NCBI RefSeq assembly: GCF_018141105.1
Contig: NZ_CP054839.1
Coordinates: forward strand, 5,208,001-5,272,000
Direction of reading: 5' to 3'
Origin: Saccharopolyspora erythraea
GTDB lineage: Bacteria; Actinomycetota; Actinomycetes; Mycobacteriales; Pseudonocardiaceae
Length of the DNA stretch: 64,000 nucleotides
Shown: one piece after another, positions 38,376 through 46,373 of the stretch
Position numbering within the stretch: the first letter of the stretch is position 1
How the letters are laid out: every line of letters begins with the position of its first letter
Position numbers and translations under genes: made by a program
The notes under the pieces: generated by a model
Seen by the model: the letters and a program-made list of their open reading frames with translations, nothing else
The model's database searches: none
What the model was told of the DNA's origin: nothing

Positions 38376-38534
38376 GCCTCCCGACTTAGCACATCCGGGC
38401 GGCGGGATGCCACCGACTGGAGGACAGCTCGCAGCTACCAGCAGCGCGAAAACACCGTCGGTGCGCGGATGAACGCGGACCGGCGCCGGTTCCGCCGGAT
38501 GGCTGTGGTCGCGGACCGGCGGGACACTGGACGG

Positions 38535-40793
38535 GTGAACGGGCGAGTCCGGGTGCGGGTCAGGGTCCAGGGTGTGGTGCAGGGCGTGGGTTTCCGCCCC
38601 TTCGTCCACTCGCTGGCCACCCGGCTCGGTCTCGGCGGACACGTCGGCAACGACCTGCACGGCGTGTTCGTCGAGGTGGAGGGCTCCGAGGAAGCCGTCG
38701 AGCTGTTCGTGGCGTCCCTGCGCCCCCAGGCCCCGCCGCTGGCGGTGGTCGAGGACGTCGCGGCGGTGCCGGTGGAGCCGTTGGGCGACACCGGTTTCCG
38801 CATCGTCGCCAGCTCGTCGGCAGGCCACCGCGAAACGCTTGTGTCGGCCGACAGCGCCACCTGCGACGACTGCCTCCGCGAGCTGTCGGACCCCGGCGAC
38901 CGGCGCTTCGGCTACCCCTTCGTCAACTGCACCAACTGCGGCCCGCGGTTCACCATCGTCCGCGACGTGCCTTACGACCGTCCGCTGACCACGATGGCAG
39001 GCTTCGCCATGTGCGCCGCCTGCGCCGCGGAGTACGGCGACACCACCGACCGGCGCTTCCACGCCCAACCGGTGTGCTGCCCGGCGTGCGGGCCGGCGCT
39101 CACCCTGCTCGACGCATCCGGCGCGCCGCGCCACGGCGACCCGGTCGAGGAGGCCGCGGCGGTGCTGGCGCGCGGCGAAGTGCTGGCGGTCAAGGGGCTC
39201 GGCGGCTACCACCTCGCCGCGGACGCCACCGACGAGGACGCGGCGCTGGCGCTGCGCAAGCGGAAACTGCGCGAGGACAAGTCGTTCGCGGTGATGGTGG
39301 CCACTGTGGACGACGCCCGCGAGCTGTGCACGCTCGACGACACCGAGGCCGAGCTGCTGACCTCGCGACGCCGCCCGATCGTGCTGCTGCGGCTGCGGTC
39401 CGGCACGGGGCCGATCGCCTCCGCGGTGGCACCGGGCAACCCGCGGCTCGGGCTCATGCTGCCGTACACGCCGCTGCACCACCTCCTGCTGCGCCGATGC
39501 GCCACCCCGATCGTGCTCACCAGCGGCAACGTCTCCGACGAACCCATCGCCCACCAGGACGACGACGCGCTGCGGCGGCTTTCCGGCATCGCCGACGCGT
39601 TCCTCACCCACGACCGCCCCATCCACGTCCGCACCGACGACTCGGTGGTGCGCGCGTTCCGCGGCAGGCCGATGCTGGTACGCCGGTCCCGGGGCTACGC
39701 CCCGGAACCGCTTGCCGTGCCCTGGGAGTTCCCGCGTCCCGTGCTCGCCTGCGGCGCGGAGCTGAAGAACACCTTCAGCGTCGCCAAGCAGCGTCACGTC
39801 TTCGTCTCCCACCACATCGGAGACCTGGAGAACTACGAGACGCTGAAGTCGTTCACCGACGGCGTCGAGCACTTCCGCAAGCTGTTCGACGTGCGGCCCG
39901 CGGTGGTGGCGCACGACCTGCATCCCGAGTACCTGTCGACCAAGTACGCCCGCGAGCTACCGGACGTCGAGCTGGCCGGCGTCCAGCACCACCACGCGCA
40001 CATCGCCTCGTGCATGGCCGACAACGCCGAGACCGGGCCGGTGATCGGCGTCGCGTTCGACGGACTGGGCTACGGCACCGACGGCACCCTGTGGGGCGGG
40101 GAGTTCCTGGTGACCGGACTCGCCGACTTCGAACGCGCGGCGCACCTCGCGCCGGTCCCCATGCCCGGCGGCGCCGCAGCCATCCGGCAGCCCTGGCGGA
40201 TGGCGGTCTCCCACCTGATGGCATGCGGGGAGCTGGCGGAGGACGACGTGCTGCACCGCAACCCGAGCTGGCCCGAGGTCGCGCAGCTCGTCGAGCACGG
40301 CCTGAGCTCTCCGCTGACCTCGAGCGCGGGGCGGCTCTTCGACGCGGTGGCCGCGATCCTCGGCATCCGCGACGCGGTCAGCTACGAGGGCCAGGCCGCG
40401 ATCGAGCTCGAACAGCTCGCCGACCGGCACGAGCCCGGCGCGTACCGGGTGGGAGACCCCCAGGGCGGAACCATCCCGGCCACCGACCTGGTGCGTGCCG
40501 CCGTCCACGACGTGCGCGCAGGTGTGCTACCTCCTGTCGTGTCAGCGAGATTCCACAACGGACTGGCGCGGCTGGTCACCGAGGCGTGCGAGCGGATCAG
40601 GCTCTCGACGGGCCTGCACGCGGTCGCCCTCTCGGGCGGGGTGTTCCAGAACATGCTGCTGCTGGAGCGAACGGTGGCCCGGCTGGAGTCGCGCGGCTTC
40701 CGCACCCTGACCCACTCCCGGGTGCCCGCCAACGACGGCGGGATCAGCTTCGGCCAGGCGGTTGTCGCCGGGGCACGGGACCGGCTGCGCTGA
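38535..40793 (+). CDS. hypF: HypF, carbamoyltransferase for hydrogenase CN ligand synthesis
   Basis: A 752-residue HypF, which converts carbamoyl phosphate to the cyanide-ligand precursor passed to HypE. The domain order is canonical. An N-terminal acylphosphatase domain (VQGVVQGVGFRPFVH) comes first. Two zinc-finger pairs follow (CDDCLRELSD, NCTNCGPRFT, CAACAAEY, CCPACGPAL). A YrdC-like domain contains KGLGGYHLAADAT. The Kae1-like C-terminus carries the metal motif VQHHHAHIASC and VALSGGVFQN. GTG 38535 starts the acylphosphatase domain; upstream in-frame sequence is non-conserved. Its last 50 bp overlap the convergent hypB gene, so it is outside the hydrogenase operon proper. Confidence 0.97.
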   Translation: MNGRVRVRVRVQGVVQGVGFRPFVHSLATRLGLGGHVGNDLHGVFVEVEGSEEAVELFVASLRPQAPPLAVVEDVAAVPVEPLGDTGFRIVASSSAGHRETLVSADSATCDDCLRELSDPGDRRFGYPFVNCTNCGPRFTIVRDVPYDRPLTTMAGFAMCAACAAEYGDTTDRRFHAQPVCCPACGPALTLLDASGAPRHGDPVEEAAAVLARGEVLAVKGLGGYHLAADATDEDAALALRKRKLREDKSFAVMVATVDDARELCTLDDTEAELLTSRRRPIVLLRLRSGTGPIASAVAPGNPRLGLMLPYTPLHHLLLRRCATPIVLTSGNVSDEPIAHQDDDALRRLSGIADAFLTHDRPIHVRTDDSVVRAFRGRPMLVRRSRGYAPEPLAVPWEFPRPVLACGAELKNTFSVAKQRHVFVSHHIGDLENYETLKSFTDGVEHFRKLFDVRPAVVAHDLHPEYLSTKYARELPDVELAGVQHHHAHIASCMADNAETGPVIGVAFDGLGYGTDGTLWGGEFLVTGLADFERAAHLAPVPMPGGAAAIRQPWRMAVSHLMACGELAEDDVLHRNPSWPEVAQLVEHGLSSPLTSSAGRLFDAVAAILGIRDAVSYEGQAAIELEQLADRHEPGAYRVGDPQGGTIPATDLVRAAVHDVRAGVLPPVVSARFHNGLARLVTEACERIRLSTGLHAVALSGGVFQNMLLLERTVARLESRGFRTLTHSRVPANDGGISFGQAVVAGARDRLR

Positions 40794-41628
40794 CCGCGTC
40801 TCCCGGAGCCGCCAGGCTCTCGCGAAGCCAGCCGTACCAGGAGTCCAGCCCCTGGCCGGTGGTGGCCGAGACCTCCAGGATCCGCGCTTGCGGCCTGATC
40901 TGCCGCACGTTCGCGGTGAACGCCTCGACGTCGAAGTCCAGGTGCGGCAGGAGGTCGACCTTGTTCAGCAGCACCAGATCCGCGGTGCGGAACATGTGCG
41001 GATACTTCAGCGGCTTGTCCGCGCCCTCGGTGACCGAGGCGATCACGACCCGGAACCGCTCCCCCAGGTCGAAAAGCGCCGGGCACACCAGGTTGCCCAC
41101 GTTCTCCACGAAGACCACCGAGCGCCGCGGTGGCTCGAGCGCCCGCAGGGCGTCGCCGAGCATGCCGGCGTCGAGGTGGCAGCCCGCTCCGGTGTTGACC
41201 TGCACGACCCGGCAGCCGGTGGCGCGGATGCGCTCGGCGTCGAAGCGGGTCTCCTGATCGCCCTCGACCACCGACACACCGACCTCGGTGCCGAGCTCGC
41301 GCAGCGTGCGTTCGAGCAGCGTGGTCTTGCCCGAGCCCGGCGAGCTCATCAGGTTGAGAGCGAGGATCGCGTTGCCGGACAGCCACCGGCGGTTGTGCTC
41401 GGCCAGCCGGTCGTTCTTGGCCAGCACCCGCTGTTCGAGGTCGATCGTCCGCGCGTCGCCCGGGTCGGCGTGGCCGTGACCGTGGCCGTGCCCATGCCCG
41501 TGGCCGTTGTCGTGGCCGTGGCGGTGGCCGTGATCGTGGCCGTGTTCCTGCCCTTCGCCGTGGTCGTCCGCCTCCGGGCCGCTGATCCGCGTGCCCGCGT
41601 CGTCCGAGCATCCGCACGTGGCGCACAT
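40744..41628 (-). CDS. hypB: HypB, nickel-insertion GTPase
   Basis: A 294-residue GTPase that delivers nickel to the hydrogenase large subunit with HypA. The N-terminus begins MCATCGCSDD, the metal-binding CxxCGC motif. A histidine-rich stretch with about 15 His between residues 22 and 55 (GHDHGHRHGHDNGHGHG) serves nickel storage. The GTPase core has MSSPGSGKTTLLE (P-loop), VVEGDQETRFDAER, and LLNKVDLLPHLDF (G4 NKxD). It is the last gene of the leftward hydrogenase operon. Its C-terminus extends about 20 Pro/Arg-rich residues into the 3' end of convergent hypF. Confidence 0.97.
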   Translation of the reverse strand: MCATCGCSDDAGTRISGPEADDHGEGQEHGHDHGHRHGHDNGHGHGHGHGHGHADPGDARTIDLEQRVLAKNDRLAEHNRRWLSGNAILALNLMSSPGSGKTTLLERTLRELGTEVGVSVVEGDQETRFDAERIRATGCRVVQVNTGAGCHLDAGMLGDALRALEPPRRSVVFVENVGNLVCPALFDLGERFRVVIASVTEGADKPLKYPHMFRTADLVLLNKVDLLPHLDFDVEAFTANVRQIRPQARILEVSATTGQGLDSWYGWLRESLAAPGDAVSAAGPVPRRQPPGRS

Positions 41629-41631
41629 CGT

Positions 41632-41961
41632 CTACTCCACCTCCACCGATCTGATCCGCAGTTCGCGGCCGGCCAGGATCTCCACGTCGCCCCCACCGCA
41701 GCGGCAGAGCGCGATCGGGCCGGCCAGGTCGAACTCGTTCCCGCAGTCGCGGCACGCACCCCGCCCGGCCGGTTCGGCGATCTCCAGCCTTGCGCCCTCC
41801 AGCGCGGTGCCCTCGGCGACCAGGTCGAAGCAGAACCGCACGGAGTCGGCGACCACCCCGGAGAGCGTGCCGATCTCCAGGTGCACGCAGGTGACCCTGG
41901 CGCCGGCGACGGCGTCGAGCACCGCCTCCGCGATGCCCTGGGTGATCCCCAGCTCGTGCAC
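41632..41961 (-). CDS. hypA: HypA, nickel metallochaperone
   Basis: A 109-residue HypA. GTG start, then HELGITQGIAEAVLD with the N-terminal nickel-binding His-Glu. The zinc site is CRDCGNEFDL plus CRCGGGD, one Cys later than the usual CxxC. It acts with HypB in nickel delivery to the large subunit. It lies between hypE (10-bp gap) and hypB (3-bp gap). Confidence 0.95.
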   Translation of the reverse strand: MHELGITQGIAEAVLDAVAGARVTCVHLEIGTLSGVVADSVRFCFDLVAEGTALEGARLEIAEPAGRGACRDCGNEFDLAGPIALCRCGGGDVEILAGRELRIRSVEVE

Positions 41962-41971
41962 GCCGCCGCGC

Positions 41972-43153
41972 TCAGCAGATCCGGGGCAGCGGGTCGCCGA
42001 CGAGCAGGTCGACGATCCTGGTGCCGCCGAACGCGGTGTTGAGCAGCACCAGCCCCGGCGGGTCGTCCCCGATCCGCCCGATCAGCGCCGCTCCGCCGCC
42101 CAGCGGGTGCGACCGCAACGCCGCCAGCGCGGTCTCGGCCTGCGCTCCGTCGACGACCACCACGATCCGGCCTTCGCACGCGACGTAGAGCGGGTCGATG
42201 CCCAGCAGCTCGCAGGCGCCGCGAACCTCGGTGCGCACCGGCACCTCGGCCTCGTTCACCACGACCGACACGTTCGAGGCCCTGGCGAGCTCGTTCAGCA
42301 CGGTGGCCACGCCGCCGCGGGTCGCGTCGCGCATCGCCCGTACGCCGGGAACGGCGCGCAGCAGCTCGGCGACCATGCCGTTGACGGCCGCGGTGTCCGA
42401 GGTGATGTCGGCGTCGATGTCCAGCTCGCCGCGTGCCAGCATCACCGTCACGCCGTGGTCCCCGACGGGGCCCGACACCAGCACCGCGTCACCGGGCCGG
42501 GCGGTGTCGGCTCCGAGCCGGTGGCCGGTCTCGACGAGGCCGACGCCTGCGGTGTTGACGTAGCAGCCGTCCGCCTTGCCCTTCTGCACGACCTTCGTGT
42601 CCCCGGTGACGACCTGCACGCCCGCGCGGGCGGCCGCCGCCGACATCGACTCGACGATGCGGGTCAGATCTGCGACCGCGAAGCCCTCCTCGATGATGAA
42701 GCCCGCCGACAGGTAGAGCGGGGTCGATCCGGAGACGGCCAGGTCGTTCACCGTGCCGTTTACGGCGAGGTCGCCGATGTCCCCGCCCGGGAAGAACAGC
42801 GGGGAGACCACGAACGAGTCGGTCGTGAACGCCAGCCGTGACCCGTTGACCGCGAGCTGCGCGCCGTCCTCCATCCGCTCCAGCAGCGGGTTGCGGAAGC
42901 TCTCCAGGAAGATCGCCTCGACCAGCGTCTGGGTCGCCTTGCCACCCGAACCGTGGGCCAGCGTGATGCGCTCCTCCTTGACCTTCGCCTTGCGCCGGCG
43001 CGCCCGGTCGATGCGTTCGAGGACCTGCTCCTCGCGCGTGGCGTGGCCGGAGCCCGGCTGGCCGTCCTGCCCGTGGTGCGCCATCGCGTCGGCGACCCAG
43101 CCCGGCGTGCGTCCCGGCTCCACGCCGGCGCCTGCGTCCTGATCGCTGCTCAC
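41972..43153 (-). CDS. hypE: HypE, carbamoyl-dehydratase for hydrogenase CN ligands
   Basis: A 393-residue HypE of the PurM-like ATPase fold. ITLAHGSGGKATQTLVEAIF begins the conserved part. ATP-binding segments include VVTGDTKVVQKGKADGCY, and ATRGGVATVLNELARAS follows. The protein ends in DPLPRIC, whose C-terminal Cys receives the carbamoyl group from HypF and becomes thiocyanate. An N-terminal extension of about 60 residues with a basic cluster (RRRKAKVKEER) precedes the usual start. GTG 43153 overlaps the hypD stop (GTGA) with AAGGAGG upstream. Confidence 0.96.
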   Translation of the reverse strand: MSSDQDAGAGVEPGRTPGWVADAMAHHGQDGQPGSGHATREEQVLERIDRARRRKAKVKEERITLAHGSGGKATQTLVEAIFLESFRNPLLERMEDGAQLAVNGSRLAFTTDSFVVSPLFFPGGDIGDLAVNGTVNDLAVSGSTPLYLSAGFIIEEGFAVADLTRIVESMSAAAARAGVQVVTGDTKVVQKGKADGCYVNTAGVGLVETGHRLGADTARPGDAVLVSGPVGDHGVTVMLARGELDIDADITSDTAAVNGMVAELLRAVPGVRAMRDATRGGVATVLNELARASNVSVVVNEAEVPVRTEVRGACELLGIDPLYVACEGRIVVVVDGAQAETALAALRSHPLGGGAALIGRIGDDPPGLVLLNTAFGGTRIVDLLVGDPLPRIC

Positions 43154-44277
43154 GTCCTGCTCGCCTCCTTGACGCGTTCGCGGCTGAAGCGGCCGAAGTT
43201 GTAGTAGGCGGCGCAGGCGCCCTCCGGCGAGACCATGCACGTCCCGATCGGCGTCTCCGGGGTGCACGCGGTGCCGAACACCTTGCACTCCCACGGTTTG
43301 AGCACGCCCTTCAGGACCTCGCCGCACTGGCAGGCCTTCGGGTCGGCGACGCGGACCCCGGGCAGCTCGAACAGCCTCTCGGCGTCGAACCGCGCGTAGC
43401 GCTCGCGCAGGCGCAGCGCAGAGTGCGAGATGAAGCCCAGCCCGCGCCATTCGAAGTACGGGCGCAGCTCCATGGTCCGGGAGATGACCGCCAGCGCCGT
43501 CGTGTTGCCGTTCCACGGCACGACGCGGGTGTACTGGTTCTCGACCTCCGAGCGGCCCTCGGCGAGCTGGAGCAGCAGCATGTAGACCGACTGCAGGATG
43601 TCCAGCGGCTCGAATCCGGCGACCACCAGCGGCTTGCCGTAGTCGCGCGCGATGAACTCGTAGGGACGGCAGCCGATCACCGTCGAGACGTGGCCGGGGC
43701 CGAGGAACCCGTCGAGCCGGAGGTCCGGCGAGTCCAGGATCGCCTTGAGCGCCGGGATGATGGTCACGTGGTTGCAGAAGACCGAGAAGTTCTCCAGCCC
43801 CTCTTCCTCCGCGCGCAGCAGCGTCATCGCCGTGGAGGGCGCGGTGGTCTCGAACCCGATGGCCATGAACACCACGTGCAGATCGGGGTTCTGCCGCGCG
43901 AGCTTGAGCGAGTCCAGCGGCGAGTAGACCATCCTGATGTTGGTGCCCTCGGCGTTGGAGTCGAAGAAGGTGCCGTTGCCGCCGGGCACCCGCATCATGT
44001 CGCCGAACGAGGTCATCAGCACGCCGGGGCGGCCCGCGATGTGGATCGCGTCGTCGACGCGCCCCATCGGGATCACGCACACCGGGCAGCCGGGCCCGTG
44101 CACCAGCGTGATGTTCTCCGGGAGGTAGTCCTCCAGGCCGTGCTTGTAGATCGTGTGGGTGTGCCCGCCGCACACCTCCATGAACTTGTACTGCCTGCCC
44201 GGTTCGCACAGCTCCCTGATCCTGGCCGACAGCGCGCGGGCCTTGGCCGCGTCGCGGTACTCGTCGACGAAACGCAT
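43150..44277 (-). CDS. hypD: HypD, Fe(CN)2CO assembly protein
   Basis: A 375-residue iron-sulfur scaffold where the Fe(CN)2CO unit is built with HypC. It shows KFMEVCGGHTHTIYKHG (iron-binding Cys), GPGCPVCVIP (redox thiols), and the C-terminal [4Fe-4S] set in CQCGEVLKG, WECKVFGTACTPETP and GTCMVSPEGACAAYY. All key cysteines are present. ATG 44277 is 10 bp downstream of the hypC stop. Confidence 0.97.
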   Translation of the reverse strand: MRFVDEYRDAAKARALSARIRELCEPGRQYKFMEVCGGHTHTIYKHGLEDYLPENITLVHGPGCPVCVIPMGRVDDAIHIAGRPGVLMTSFGDMMRVPGGNGTFFDSNAEGTNIRMVYSPLDSLKLARQNPDLHVVFMAIGFETTAPSTAMTLLRAEEEGLENFSVFCNHVTIIPALKAILDSPDLRLDGFLGPGHVSTVIGCRPYEFIARDYGKPLVVAGFEPLDILQSVYMLLLQLAEGRSEVENQYTRVVPWNGNTTALAVISRTMELRPYFEWRGLGFISHSALRLRERYARFDAERLFELPGVRVADPKACQCGEVLKGVLKPWECKVFGTACTPETPIGTCMVSPEGACAAYYNFGRFSRERVKEASRT

Positions 44278-44287
44278 GGGGCGGCTC

Positions 44288-44560
44288 CTAGTCGATGCGC
44301 GAGTCGTGCAGGGCTTCGAGCTCGTCGGCGTAGGCCTGGCCGACGCTCTCCAGGAACTCCAGGACCGCCCGAGCCTCGGACTCGTCTATTTTGGACAGAG
44401 CGAAGCCGACGTGGATCAGCACCCACTCACCCGGCTCCGGCGGTTCGTCGCCCAGCAGGCCGATGTTGATGTTGCGCCGGACGCCGCTGACGTCCACCTT
44501 GGCCAGTTCGGGCCGGTCGGCGAGGACTTCGAGCACCTCACCCGGAATCGCCAGGCACAT
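44288..44560 (-). CDS. hypC: HypC, hydrogenase maturation chaperone
   Basis: A 90-residue HypC beginning MCLAIPGEVLEV, with the essential Cys2, then VDVSGVRRNINIGLL and EWVLIHVGFALSKID, the OB-fold core. It ferries the Fe(CN)2CO group from HypD to the large subunit precursor. GGGGAGAGCAG lies before ATG 44560. A second, divergent HypC-like gene is found at 45264-45494 in the same operon. Confidence 0.96.
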   Translation of the reverse strand: MCLAIPGEVLEVLADRPELAKVDVSGVRRNINIGLLGDEPPEPGEWVLIHVGFALSKIDESEARAVLEFLESVGQAYADELEALHDSRID

Positions 44561-44586
44561 CTGCTCTCCCCAGGTCGGTCGTTCAG

Positions 44587-45267
44587 TCAGTCGGCGGGCC
44601 CCAGCGCCGCGGCGGTGAGCTCCCACAGCGCGTGGTAGAGCGTCGTCTGCGCCTCCTGGATGCGGTGCACCGAGGCCGACGGCACGACGAACAGGTGGTG
44701 GATGCTGCCGGACTCGGCCATCTTCCCGCCCTGGTCGCCCGCGATGCCCACGGTGAGCATCCCGCGGCGCGCGGCCTCGTCGAAGGCGCGCAGGAGGTTG
44801 GCCGAGTTGCCGCTGGTGGACAGCCCGACGGCGATGTCCTTGGGCCGCCCGAACGCGCCGATCTGGCGGGCGAAGACCACGTCGAAGCCGACGTCGTTGG
44901 ACAGCGCCGTGACCACGGCGATGTCGCTGGTGAGGCCGAACGCGGGCAGTGCGCGCCAGCCCGGTCCCGGGTGCAGGAACAGGCTCGCCAGGTCCTGGGC
45001 GTCGGTGGAGCTGCCGCCGTTGCCGAAGGCGAACAACCTCGCCCCGGCGCGGAAGCGCTCGGCCATCGCCTCGGCGCACTCGACCAGCTTCCTGCCGTCG
45101 CGCAGGCGGACCTGCTCGCGCAGCGCCATGATCTCCCGAACCTTGTCCTGCGTGGACCGGCTGACCTCGCTCAGCACGTCGCCGACGTCGGTGTGGGCGG
45201 AGCTGAGGAACGGGTAGAGCGCCTCGGTCCCGGTAACCTCGCCGCGGGTGGAGTCCACGTCGCTCAC
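44587..45267 (-). CDS. SIS-domain protein, GmhA (phosphoheptose isomerase)-like, copy 1
   Basis: A 226-residue sugar-isomerase (SIS) fold. It shows LFAFGNGGSSTDAQDLASLF, VGLSTSGNSANLLRAFDEA and VHRIQEAQTTLYHALWEL. GmhA of E. coli uses His61, Glu65, Gln172 and His180. Here the first pair is replaced (D92 and L96) while the Gln and His of the second pair are kept. Alone it should lack the normal metal site. It overlaps the upstream HypC-like gene by GTGA (GTG 45267; a second GTG at 45258 is possible). GmhA-like genes recur in actinobacterial-type hydrogenase operons, but their role there is not established. A second SIS gene lies one gene away. Confidence 0.85.
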   Translation of the reverse strand: MSDVDSTRGEVTGTEALYPFLSSAHTDVGDVLSEVSRSTQDKVREIMALREQVRLRDGRKLVECAEAMAERFRAGARLFAFGNGGSSTDAQDLASLFLHPGPGWRALPAFGLTSDIAVVTALSNDVGFDVVFARQIGAFGRPKDIAVGLSTSGNSANLLRAFDEAARRGMLTVGIAGDQGGKMAESGSIHHLFVVPSASVHRIQEAQTTLYHALWELTAAALGPAD

Positions 45268-45494
45268 CCCTTCACGATCGCGATGGCTTCGCGGGCGTGG
45301 ACCAGCACGGTGTCGCCTGCCCGGGCCGGGACGAGCGCGACGCTCACTTCCTCCTCGCCCGCGTCGGTGGCGACCAGCGCCAGCCCGTCGTCGAGCAGCC
45401 GCACGACCTCGACGGCGACCGCCTCGTCCGAACACGTCACGCAGCGATCGCCGGTGCACGCCGGCGCCTGCTCCCGCGACGGCCCGGCGCTCAT
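45264..45494 (-). CDS. HypC-like protein with N-terminal Cys motif, second copy
   Basis: A 76-residue protein whose core (VSVALVPARAGDTVLVHAREA) matches the HypC OB-fold ending. It lacks the universal Met-Cys start. Instead three cysteines occur at C13, C18 and C21 (CTGDRCVTC). It may be a specialised chaperone for this hydrogenase or a HupF-like protector. It overlaps both neighbours by four bases (ATGA with the preceding SIS gene, GTGA with the next), placing it between two SIS genes. Confidence 0.75.
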   Translation of the reverse strand: MSAGPSREQAPACTGDRCVTCSDEAVAVEVVRLLDDGLALVATDAGEEEVSVALVPARAGDTVLVHAREAIAIVKG

Positions 45495-46114
45495 GCGACC
45501 GCCTCCGCCTCGAGCGTGCCCGGGTGGTCGAAGAACACGTGCACCAGCTCCCACAGCACGTGGTACATCGTCACGTGCACCTCCTTGACGACGCGCGGAT
45601 CGGTGGCCCGGGCGATGAGCACGTGGTCGAACCCGCCAGCCGCGATCGAACCGCCGTCGCCGCCGACCAGCCCGACGGTCAGCAGCCCCCGGGCGCGCGC
45701 CGCCTCCAGCCCGCGGCGGACGTTGGCGCACCGCCCGTCGGTGGAGATGCCCAGCGCGATGTCGTCGGGGTCGGCGAGGTGGTGCACCTGGTGGGCGAAG
45801 ATCTCGTCGAGGCCGCTGCCGCTGGCGACGCCGGTCACGGTGGCCACGTCGGAGGTGAGCGAGACCGCCGGAAGCGCGCGTTTGCCCACGATCACGGGGT
45901 GCACGAACTCCACCGCCACGTGCTGGGCGTCGGTGCTGGGACCGCCGTTGCCGAAGACGACGAGCTTGCCGCCCGCGTGGAACCGGCGTGCCATCGCGTG
46001 GCAGGTCCGCGCGACCGCCTCCGCGTCGTCCAGCAGTTCGGCCACGGGCTCGGCACGGCGCGCGAAGATCGCGTCCAGCTCGTCGCAGGCGCCGTTGTCG
46101 GACGACCGTTGCAT
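45491..46114 (-). CDS. SIS-domain protein, GmhA-like, copy 2
   Basis: A 207-residue SIS protein: LVVFGNGGPSTDAQHVAVEF, IALGISTDGRCANVRRGLEA and VVKEVHVTMYHVLWELVH. Unlike copy 1, it keeps His and Glu at the first GmhA metal positions (H65, E69) and the final His. The Gln of the second pair is Lys. The two copies therefore have complementary losses and may assemble as a hetero-oligomer, because GmhA active sites lie at subunit interfaces. ATG 46114 is preferred over 46132 because GGGGAGA precedes it. Role in hydrogenase biogenesis or physiology unknown. Confidence 0.83.
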   Translation of the reverse strand: MQRSSDNGACDELDAIFARRAEPVAELLDDAEAVARTCHAMARRFHAGGKLVVFGNGGPSTDAQHVAVEFVHPVIVGKRALPAVSLTSDVATVTGVASGSGLDEIFAHQVHHLADPDDIALGISTDGRCANVRRGLEAARARGLLTVGLVGGDGGSIAAGGFDHVLIARATDPRVVKEVHVTMYHVLWELVHVFFDHPGTLEAEAVA

Positions 46115-46234
46115 GCGGTCACTTCTCCCCATGGGTCCGTGTTCGCGGGCGATCTCAAGCTAAGTCCGGTGCGGCGGGCCCACAAATCGATCAGGCCCGC
46201 CTGTGCGTGACGACCGTCGATGGTGGACGGTCGT

Positions 46235-46366
46235 TCACATCCGCTCGGACTTGAGATAACGCCGGATCTCCGGAAGCTGTTTCAGCACCGCGAACACCGC
46301 GGTGGCGGCGAGGAGGGCCGCGGTGATGCGCAGCGCCCGCCGCGAGATGTGGATGTCGTCGCACAT
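46235..46366 (-). CDS. 43-residue membrane protein of the hydrogenase operon (DUF6893-like)
   Basis: A short gene starting ATG 46366: MCDDIHISRRALRITAALLA, then TAVFAVLKQLPEIRRYLKS. It has one hydrophobic helix (about residues 13-28) followed by a basic amphipathic tail, like tiny actinobacterial DUF6893 proteins. It lies 7 bp downstream of the protease-like gene, in the operon. It might anchor or recruit the soluble hydrogenase to the membrane; this is inference. The 119-bp stretch after it, up to the second SIS gene start, shows nothing else. Confidence 0.65.
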   Translation of the reverse strand: MCDDIHISRRALRITAALLAATAVFAVLKQLPEIRRYLKSERM

Positions 46367-46373
46367 GGGGAAC

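Noticed and set aside
38375-38534. An upstream extension of HypF to 37671
   Set aside because: The extra residues are the antisense of the phasin-like gene. The acylphosphatase domain begins right at GTG 38535.
41470-41560. A tandem-repeat-looking GTGGCCGTG tract that could be taken for a minisatellite or CRISPR-like repeat
   Set aside because: It encodes the His-rich nickel-storage stretch of HypB, and the period is set by Gly-His codons.
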